A stretch of DNA of 37,438 nt from assembly GCF_009725235.1 (NCBI RefSeq), contig NZ_WJFC01000123.1, positions 1 through 37,438 on the forward strand, in the 5' to 3' direction. Below the pieces are notes generated by a model. It saw only the letters and a list, made by a program, of their open reading frames with translations, ran no database searches and was not told where the DNA came from. The stretch is from Scytonema sp. UIC 10036 (GTDB lineage: Bacteria > Cyanobacteriota > Cyanobacteriia > Cyanobacteriales > Nostocaceae). Of the stretch, positions 32,025 through 37,438 are shown one piece after another. Made by a program: the position numbers and the translations under genes. The stretch's first letter is position 1; every line of letters begins with the position of its first letter.

Positions 32025-33794
32025 TTACGGTGTTCCGAGTGCTCCAGAGTAAACCAAGCCGCGTTGTACATCCATCGTCAAAATCGCTCCATCGCGAATG
32101 ACTTCTGTTGCATTTTTAACACCAACAATTACGGGAACGCCAAGACGCAAACAAATCACGGCTGCGTGACTTGTAAGACTTTCATCCTCAGTAATAATTC
32201 CAGCAGCTTTACGAATTGCATCAACAAAATCAGCACTGGTACTAGGCGCAACCAAGATTTCCCCGTGATTAAAATTACTAGCATCCATACCAGTGTGAGC
32301 AACTCGTGCGCGACCGCTGACAGAACCTTGTCCCAATCCAATACCCTGACCGAGGACTGCTGTCACCACTTCAACTTTAATCAAATCTGTAGAACCAGAA
32401 ACCCCTTGGAGAGTTCCTGCAGTCATGACTACCAAATCTCCCTCAGACAATAAACCCCTTTCTTGAGCAACGTTCATCGCTGCTTGGAATGTTTGACCTG
32501 TAGAAGGTAGTTCCAACATCAACAACGGTTTCACTCCCCACACCAGTTGCAATTGCCGTGCCACATTCACGTGAGGTGTTACTGCCAAAATTGGTGTCTG
32601 GGGACGAAATTTAGAAACATTCCGCGCTGTTGCTCCTGTTTGTGTCAGTGTCATAATTGCTGCTGCACCCAGCTGTTCTGCAATTTGACCGACTGCTTGG
32701 CTAATAGCGTTGGGAATGGAACGCTTTGGATCTTTCAGTAGACTTGTGTTGCTGTTTTCTGCTTCTTCTTGTTCGATACGTTCGGCAATTCGCGCCATGG
32801 TAGCGACTGCTTCTACTGGAAACTTACCAACTGCGGTTTCGTTTGAGAGCATCACCGCATCTGTACCATCTAAAATCGCATTAGCCACATCCGATACTTC
32901 AGCACGAGTTGGACGGGGGTTGCTCACCATGCTGTCCAACATTTGAGTCGCGGTGATAATGGGAATACCCAAACGATTGGCAGTGGCAATTAACCGTTTT
33001 TGCAGTATAGGTACATCTTCAGCTGGCAATTCTACGCCCAGATCGCCTCTTGCTACCATCACGCCATCGCACAACGCTAGAACTGCTTCCATTTGTTCGA
33101 TCGCTTCGTGCTTTTCTATTTTGGCAATCACCGGTACTTGCTTGCCCGTGCTGGAAATCAGCTCTTTAATCTCAATCATATCCTGAGGATTGCGGACAAA
33201 GGAAAGAGCTACCCAGTCAACGCCCTGATCTAGACCAAAAATCAAATCCTCTCGGTCTTTTTCTGTCATTGCCTTAATGGACAAGTAAACTCCTGGAAAG
33301 TTCACTCCTTTGTTGTTGGAAAGCGTCCCGCCTACAGTCACGCGACAGTGCAAATCGCCTTTTTCGCGATTGATATCCTCTACGAGCATTTCTACTCGCC
33401 CGTCGTCTAGCATAATTCGTGACCCTACTGGCACTTCATCTGCCAAATATTCATAGGTTACGCAACTTATATCCTGCATCCCAACAACCGGGCGATTGGT
33501 GAGGGTGAAGCGATCGCCTTTTGCCAAGACTATAGATCCATTTTCAAACTTTCCCAGACGAATTTTCGGTCCTTGTAAGTCTTGAAGGATAGCTACTGGT
33601 TTATTGAGTTCAAATGCGGTTTGTCGAATGAGGCGGATATTTCGCTGATGGTCGGCGTGAGTTCCGTGGGAAAAGTTGAGTCGCAGCGTTGTTGCACCAG
33701 CTTCAATAATAGCTTTCAGCATTTCCGGGCTGCTGGTAGCAGGTCCGATTGTCGCGACAATTTTTGTACGGCGAAGGGAATCTTTTAATTGCAT
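32025..33794 (-). CDS. pyk: Pyruvate kinase with C-terminal PEP-utilizer-like extension
   Basis: 589 residues, the long cyanobacterial/Bacillus type. N-terminus LRRTKIVATIGPATSS, LRLNFSHG, LQDLQGPKIRLG, the active-site VIAKIEKHEAI and MVARGDLGVELP, then ITATQMLDSM and TDAVMLSNETAVGKFP, all in order. The extension past about residue 480 holds the mobile phosphohistidine-type domain with GIITEDESLTSHAAVICLRLGVPVIVG. The enzyme converts PEP and ADP to pyruvate and ATP, ending glycolysis. The start is ATG 33794. It is divergent from crtR; a perfect palindrome lies in its leader and a repeat hairpin after its end. Confidence 0.97.
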   Translation of the reverse strand: MQLKDSLRRTKIVATIGPATSSPEMLKAIIEAGATTLRLNFSHGTHADHQRNIRLIRQTAFELNKPVAILQDLQGPKIRLGKFENGSIVLAKGDRFTLTNRPVVGMQDISCVTYEYLADEVPVGSRIMLDDGRVEMLVEDINREKGDLHCRVTVGGTLSNNKGVNFPGVYLSIKAMTEKDREDLIFGLDQGVDWVALSFVRNPQDMIEIKELISSTGKQVPVIAKIEKHEAIEQMEAVLALCDGVMVARGDLGVELPAEDVPILQKRLIATANRLGIPIITATQMLDSMVSNPRPTRAEVSDVANAILDGTDAVMLSNETAVGKFPVEAVATMARIAERIEQEEAENSNTSLLKDPKRSIPNAISQAVGQIAEQLGAAAIMTLTQTGATARNVSKFRPQTPILAVTPHVNVARQLQLVWGVKPLLMLELPSTGQTFQAAMNVAQERGLLSEGDLVVMTAGTLQGVSGSTDLIKVEVVTAVLGQGIGLGQGSVSGRARVAHTGMDASNFNHGEILVAPSTSADFVDAIRKAAGIITEDESLTSHAAVICLRLGVPVIVGVKNATEVIRDGAILTMDVQRGLVYSGALGTP

Positions 33795-33824
33795 AGGAGC
33801 TGAACTTAGGGAGCTACTCTGGGG

Positions 33825-33846
33825 ATCATCCTAAAGTTAGGATGAT
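33825..33846. promoter_or_regulatory. Perfect palindrome in the pyk leader
   Basis: ATCATCCTAA-AG-TTAGGATGAT, 10-bp perfect arms, 31 bases upstream of the pyk start and 195 bases upstream of crtR. Could be an operator for a dimeric regulator or an RNA hairpin in the pyk leader. No known cyanobacterial motif (NtcA GTA-N8-TAC) matches. Confidence 0.55.
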
Positions 33847-34041
33847 TCTCTTGTCTGTCGCTACAGAACCAATCGTGAACGACTCGCTTGAAATCATACC
33901 CTTATTCTGCTGCTAATATCTGGAAATGATGATAAATTTTTTAGATTAAATTTACTTTTTGCAATTTTGCCTGTCAAAACTTAACTTTCATTTATAAAAA
34001 AGTGGCATTATCTAGATAACCAATTGACGAAAAAGGAGTTT

Positions 34042-34932
34042 ATGATGCTGACGTCGGAGGCACCAAAGCCACTGACAGTCCCCCCAAAGGATTTTCTAGC
34101 GCCTCCGGGTGATTTCAACCCGACGCTGCTCATGTTTTTGGTAGCGGTGGCAATACTAGTGTTATCTAACTTTGGCTACTGGGTTTGGGAATGGCAACAC
34201 TGGGTGTGCTTTACTGCTAACACTCTTGCGTTACATATGGCAGGTACGGTGATTCACGATGCCTGTCACCAATCTGCTCATCGCAACCGAATCATCAATG
34301 CTATGCTGGGGCATGGTAGCGCTCTGATGCTGGCTTTTGCATTCCCTGTTTTTACAAGAGTTCATTTGCAGCATCACGCTCATGTTAACGATCCAGATGA
34401 CGATCCCGATCACTACGTCTCTACAGGTGGTCCTTTGTGGTTGATTGCTGTACGATTTTTATACCATGAAGTGTTTTTCTTCAAGCGGCAATTGTGGCGC
34501 AAATACGAACTACTCGAATGGTTTATCAGTAGGTTGATTGTCGTTTCAATCGTTTATATCTCGGTTCAGTACCACTTTTTAGGTTACATTCTCAATTTCT
34601 GGTTTATTCCTGCCTTTGTTGTGGGTATAGCACTGGGACTGTTTTTTGATTACTTACCCCATCGTCCTTTTACAGAACGCGATCGCTGGAAAAATGCTCG
34701 CGTTTACCCCAATCCCATTCTCAACCTTCTGATTATGGGGCAGAACTACCATTTAATCCATCATTTGTGGCCCTCTATTCCCTGGTATAATTACCAGCCT
34801 ACTTATTACCTGATGAAACCTCTCTTAGATGAAAAAGGCTGCTATCAATCAACAGGGTTGCTGCAGAAGAAAGACTTTTTCGGATTTGTGTATGACATTT
34901 TTTTAGGAATTCGGTTTCATCATAGCAACTAG
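34042..34932 (+). CDS. crtR: Beta-carotene hydroxylase CrtR
   Basis: 296 residues from ATG 34042, chosen because AAAAGGAG ends 3 bases before it; TTG 34024 would add six residues. It is a membrane di-iron hydroxylase/desaturase with His boxes H72-DACH (IHDACHQSAH), H108-LQHHAH and H237-LIHH. LGHGSALML, DPDHYVSTGGPLWLIA and FFDYLPHRPF are diagnostic for cyanobacterial CrtR. It hydroxylates the beta-ionone ring to give zeaxanthin and, with deoxymyxol, myxol. Several membrane helices lie at 28-45, 55-72, 163-182 and 186-204. It is divergent from pyk. Confidence 0.95.
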   Translation: MMLTSEAPKPLTVPPKDFLAPPGDFNPTLLMFLVAVAILVLSNFGYWVWEWQHWVCFTANTLALHMAGTVIHDACHQSAHRNRIINAMLGHGSALMLAFAFPVFTRVHLQHHAHVNDPDDDPDHYVSTGGPLWLIAVRFLYHEVFFFKRQLWRKYELLEWFISRLIVVSIVYISVQYHFLGYILNFWFIPAFVVGIALGLFFDYLPHRPFTERDRWKNARVYPNPILNLLIMGQNYHLIHHLWPSIPWYNYQPTYYLMKPLLDEKGCYQSTGLLQKKDFFGFVYDIFLGIRFHHSN

Positions 34933-35053
34933 TTGGGCGTTGGGGATTAGGGATTGGCGATTGAGCCGTAAGTAATTTATTCCACCTTGTCCCCCTTGTC
35001 CCCCTGTCCCCTTGTTCCCACTCCCTACTCCCTACTCCCTACTCCTACTCCCT
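34933..35053. repeat. STRR tandem arrays between crtR and aroH
   Basis: Heptamers of two sorts: CCCCTTGT/CCCCCTTGT units (34986-35017) then CCCTACT units (35020-35053). On the minus strand the second array reads GGGAGTAG and supplies the TAG stop of aroH (VLRE then stop). A GGGATTAGGGATTGG-like low-complexity stretch precedes them. Confidence 0.8.
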
Positions 35054-35428
35054 CAAAACAGGTAGACACCAATCAGGGCGCAAACCTGCGGCGTGACGCA
35101 AATAAACATGATGAATTGGGGCTGAAGCAGGAAGATGGACGTGAACTAAAAAACGGATGCACCGTTCCAAACCGCCCTCAACGTGCATCTGTTGTACATC
35201 CATCATTGGAACCACATCCCAATACAGACGCTTGCGTGCAATCGCCGCCGGAAAAATTGCATTTAAATCACTTGTGACACTAAATGTCATGCTAATAATA
35301 TCTGTTGGATGCAATTGATTCCGTTTTTCAAGTTCATCAAGTAATTCCATCACCGCTTCTTGCATTGCTTCTACCGTATTTTCTGTTACGGTTGTTGCTC
35401 CGCGAATCCCCCGCATTCGCCACTCCAC
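35045..35428 (-). CDS. aroH: Monofunctional chorismate mutase AroH
   Basis: 127 residues from GTG 35428, preceded by AAGGAGG at 8 bases; the ATG at 35416 would cut the usual MEWRxRxIRGATTV start. RGIRGATTVTENT (Arg7-type residue), DIISMTFSVTSDLNAIFPAAIAR and IHHVYLRHAAGLRPD (C-terminal Arg) are the active-site regions of the AroH class trimer. It converts chorismate to prephenate for Phe/Tyr synthesis. It follows sppA on the same strand, probably co-transcribed. The last codons and stop are formed by an STRR array. Confidence 0.95.
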   Translation of the reverse strand: MEWRMRGIRGATTVTENTVEAMQEAVMELLDELEKRNQLHPTDIISMTFSVTSDLNAIFPAAIARKRLYWDVVPMMDVQQMHVEGGLERCIRFLVHVHLPASAPIHHVYLRHAAGLRPDWCLPVLRE

Positions 35429-35449
35429 TTAGTTTTCCTCCTTAATTTA

Positions 35450-35602
35450 GTCATTGGTTATTGGTCAAGTGTCATTGGTCATTGGGCATTGGTCAAGTAT
35501 CTTTATACAAATGACAAATGACTTTTGACCAATGACACCGATCGCTGTTTATTCATTGTCTCAAACAAAGGACTTTTGACAAATGACTTTTGACAAGGGA
35601 TA
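35450..35602. repeat. TCATTGGTCATTGG / CAAATGACAAATGAC inverted repeat region
   Basis: Tandem TCATTGGT-type units (35451-35497) face complementary ACAAATGAC/ACCAATGAC units (35508-35536 and 35565-35602) between sppA and aroH, able to form a long imperfect hairpin. Such arrays are common intergenic repeats in Nostocales genomes. Confidence 0.75.
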
Positions 35603-35618
35603 AATGACGATTTTTTCT

Positions 35619-36440
35619 TTATGGTCTATATAACCATAAAGGCAATCCACTTGTCTTCATTTCAAATTCAACCCAATCTATTCCAGCACTTAACGCTGGT
35701 GAAGCTTGGATACTTCCTTGTACAAGACGGTTGAACAGAGGCTTGCGTTCTTCTAAAGTATAAACGGGAGTTTTTTCAGGATCGAGATTAACAAGTTCGC
35801 AAGCCCAACGGCGAGCATCTTCTTCTGTTCCCAATCGGTCTATGACACCTAGCTCTAGTGCTTGCTGTCCGGTAAAAATTCGACCATCTGCAAAACTTCT
35901 CACTGTTTCTACACCAAGGGAACGTGCATCAGCTACCGTTTGTACAAACTGTTGGTAGCTTATATCAATCAATTCTTGCAAAATATTTTGTTCTGGTTCT
36001 GTCAGTTCTCTGTCAAAAGCCAAAATATCTTTGTAAGGTCCTGACTTAATTACCTTAAAAGAAACACCAATTTTTTGCAACAAGCGTTCCAAGTTGTTAC
36101 CGCGCAATATCACCCCAATGCTACCCGTAATCGTACCGGGATTTGCCATTATATGCTCTGCTCCCATACCGATGTAAACCCCACCCGAAGCAGAAATGTT
36201 GCCAAAACTAGCAACTATTTTTACTTTTGAGCGCAATCTTTTCAAGGCACTGTAGATTTCTTGGGAATCCCCTACCGTACCACCAGGGCTATCAATCCGT
36301 AGCAGCAGTGCTGGAAATTTTCTTTCTTCTACTGTTTTCAGCGCTTCCAATACCCGCTTGCGAGTAGCACTGGCAATTGCACCAGTAATTTCAATCCGAG
36401 CAATTTGTTTCTGGAATCTAGGTTTAAAAGGCCACACCAT
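35619..36440 (-). CDS. sppA: Signal peptide peptidase SppA (S49)
   Basis: 273 residues from ATG 36440. LLLRIDSPGGTVGDSQEIYSAL, then nucleophile S85 in NISASGGVYIGMGAEHI, TITGSIGV, and general base K137 in SGPYKDIL give the Ser-Lys dyad of SppA. FTGQQALELGVIDRLG is the C-terminal conserved block. The short, single-domain form lacks an obvious N-terminal transmembrane helix (it begins VWPFKPRFQKQIARIEI), so it may be peripheral. It degrades remnant signal peptides or regulates thylakoid proteins. Followed by aroH. Confidence 0.94.
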   Translation of the reverse strand: MVWPFKPRFQKQIARIEITGAIASATRKRVLEALKTVEERKFPALLLRIDSPGGTVGDSQEIYSALKRLRSKVKIVASFGNISASGGVYIGMGAEHIMANPGTITGSIGVILRGNNLERLLQKIGVSFKVIKSGPYKDILAFDRELTEPEQNILQELIDISYQQFVQTVADARSLGVETVRSFADGRIFTGQQALELGVIDRLGTEEDARRWACELVNLDPEKTPVYTLEERKPLFNRLVQGSIQASPALSAGIDWVEFEMKTSGLPLWLYRP

Positions 36441-36822
36441 GAGCAGTTAAAAAACTCCTAACAGACTTAGACACTATATGCGAAGCACGCATGATGCCTG
36501 CTTTTCTATGTTAAGAAAAACAAGCAGGTGTTGCGAATCTCACGGCTTTTGTAAAAATTTTATATTTTCTTTAGCTTTATTTGTAACTTTGTTTGTTAAT
36601 ATTTAACCAGAAAGTAATAAAAAACTATACAAATATTTAAAGCTTAACTAAAGATCGACAAACAATGCTACAAAGCTTCAGATTGCGGTGAAGAAGCCAG
36701 GGTAGAAGGTATTTGTTATAGGTAAGTGAAAATTGTACCTACTGTAAAAACTAGGGTGGCGAAAGTTTAAGGAGATAAAACTTTACAAAAGTTATTAGTG
36801 TATTTGATAGAAAGCAGTAGAA
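36441..36822. other. Intergenic region between sppA and the small membrane protein gene
   Basis: AT-rich. A hairpin-like repeat CCTGCTTTTCT…AAGAAAAACAAGCAGG lies at about 36499-36529, some 60 bases upstream of the sppA start. No gene seen. Confidence 0.45.
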
Positions 36823-37110
36823 TTAGCGTAAAATTTGACACCTGTAGTAGGCATAAACCTCGAAGAGTGCTCCCACAACACTAAAGGTGGAACAGATAAC
36901 AAAGAGACCGCCAAGAGGAGTTCCACTGCCAAAGATAGAAAGAAACTCCAAGATAGGAGTAGCGATCGCATCAGTTATGGTTTGTAATCCGGGAATATAA
37001 GCTAAGAGAGAGACACTCAGCAAGAAACCACCGATAAGAAGCATGGGGGCAGTAAAGCTGAAAATAACCGATAGTAAGAGAGAGCGGAGAAAGTTCGTAA
37101 TAATGCTCAT
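36823..37110 (-). CDS. Small integral membrane protein, conserved hypothetical
   Basis: 95 residues from ATG 37110. Two or three hydrophobic helices: residues 8-40 (LRSLLLSVIFSFTAPMLLIGGFLLSVSLLAYI, probably two passes or one long hairpin) and 66-86 (LGGLFVICSTFSVVGALFEVY). The middle segment (LQTITDAIATPILEFLSIFGSGTP) is amphipathic. No named family recognised. Composition and frame quality support a real gene. Confidence 0.6.
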   Translation of the reverse strand: MSIITNFLRSLLLSVIFSFTAPMLLIGGFLLSVSLLAYIPGLQTITDAIATPILEFLSIFGSGTPLGGLFVICSTFSVVGALFEVYAYYRCQILR

Positions 37111-37401
37111 TGGGCAAAAATGAATTAAATGAGTGGGTTAACAAAGCAATCCCATGACCAATTTCTACAATAAGCGCGATCGCCCTGTTTCAGCGGAGAG
37201 TTCAAAAATCTTAAGTTTACATTAAAATACATACACAATCTTTCCAAGATAAGTTCTGCGATCCCCAAGAGTAGAATCTGCTGCGATCCTAGAACAGTCG
37301 GCATTTGACGGTAAACTTGGGTTCTTATTGAAATGAGAGCGAGTATGAGCAACGCTTGATTTTCTGAAAAGAGCTTTAAACTTAGTTAACGTAAACCAAA
37401 A
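37111..37401. other. Region upstream of the small membrane protein
   Basis: No convincing gene. A 75-codon minus-strand frame (37125-37352) has no homology and contains a HIP1 site; treated as chance. Confidence 0.4.
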
Positions 37402-37438
37402 GGGACAAGGGGGATAAGGGGGACAAGGGGGATAAGGG
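37402..37438. repeat. STRR array GGGACAAGGGGGATAA at window end
   Basis: Alternating GGGACAAGG and GGGATAAGG units continue to the window edge; similar to the CCCCTTGT units at 34986-35017 in the other orientation. Confidence 0.75.

Noticed and set aside
32013..32453. 146-codon plus-strand frame opposite pyk
   Set aside because: Antisense shadow; pyk is intact and strongly conserved.
34987..35277. 96-codon plus-strand frame over the STRR array and aroH
   Set aside because: Starts in tandem repeats and runs antisense to aroH.
37125..37352. 75-codon minus-strand frame
   Set aside because: No similarity, no ribosome site seen, contains a HIP1 site; probably chance.

Overview
The window looks like a chromosome segment from a filamentous, probably heterocyst-forming, cyanobacterium (Nostocales type). 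Evidence: the HIP1 octamer GCGATCGC is scattered throughout. Heptanucleotide tandem arrays (STRR type) and several families of dispersed cyanobacterial palindromes occur between genes. The gene content is cyanobacterial: CrtD, CrtR, an InrS-like CsoR sensor, a cyanobacterial HtrA, type II NADH dehydrogenase, Uma2 proteins and relics of CHAT/CHASE2/caspase/DUF1822 proteins. No tRNA, rRNA or CRISPR array was seen. Species cannot be fixed from the sequence alone.

Layout. 1-7.4 kb: the start of an M16 peptidase (cut by the window edge), the carotenoid desaturase CrtD, a ribbon-helix-helix/Uma2 pair, a small Gly/Ala-rich exported protein and an 828-residue exported, probably outer-membrane protein. 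7.4-12.1 kb: a P-loop NTPase gene that has lost its 5' end, then a membrane-anchored helical-repeat protein. 12.2-19.0 kb: housekeeping and stress genes: Hsp33, a small SRPBCC-like protein, HtrA, an InrS-like metal sensor, a KMO-like flavin monooxygenase and Ndh-2. 19.3-25.2 kb: a gene graveyard. Broken pieces of signalling and conflict genes (STAND-WD40 linker, HEPN toxin, CHAT, CHASE2, Ser/Thr kinase, second CHAT, caspase-DUF4384 C-terminus, DUF1822, possible sigma-factor tail) are joined in alternating orientations. An intact MNT antitoxin and an intact VapBC-like pair sit among them. 25.5-31.0 kb: small accessory genes: Uma2, dienelactone hydrolase, AraC, DUF4188-like and PadR with a striking double operator, a DUF6888 (broken)/DUF6887 pair, an orphan ParD, an HTH protein and a UBP zinc finger. 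31.0-37.4 kb: core metabolism: pyruvate kinase, CrtR, chorismate mutase AroH, SppA and a small membrane protein.

How the genes relate. CrtD (1.1 kb) and CrtR (34 kb) both act in myxol/zeaxanthin-type carotenoid synthesis but are far apart. sppA and aroH probably form an operon. PadR and DUF4188 (perhaps with AraC) are divergent around a shared operator.

The most unusual observations are these. (1) The 19.3-25 kb mosaic has several junctions that can be placed within a few bases because the two abutting fragments end there. (2) STRR arrays supply or abut the stop codons of flanking genes with the TAG-containing G-rich strand as coding strand, while the one array lying inside an open reading frame is in the stop-free C-rich orientation. 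(3) The divergent PadR region carries a 19-bp perfect inverted repeat made of two identical 16-bp dyads. (4) A DUF6888 gene has an excellent Shine-Dalgarno sequence but an in-frame TGA. No clearly intact, undescribed multi-gene system was identified.
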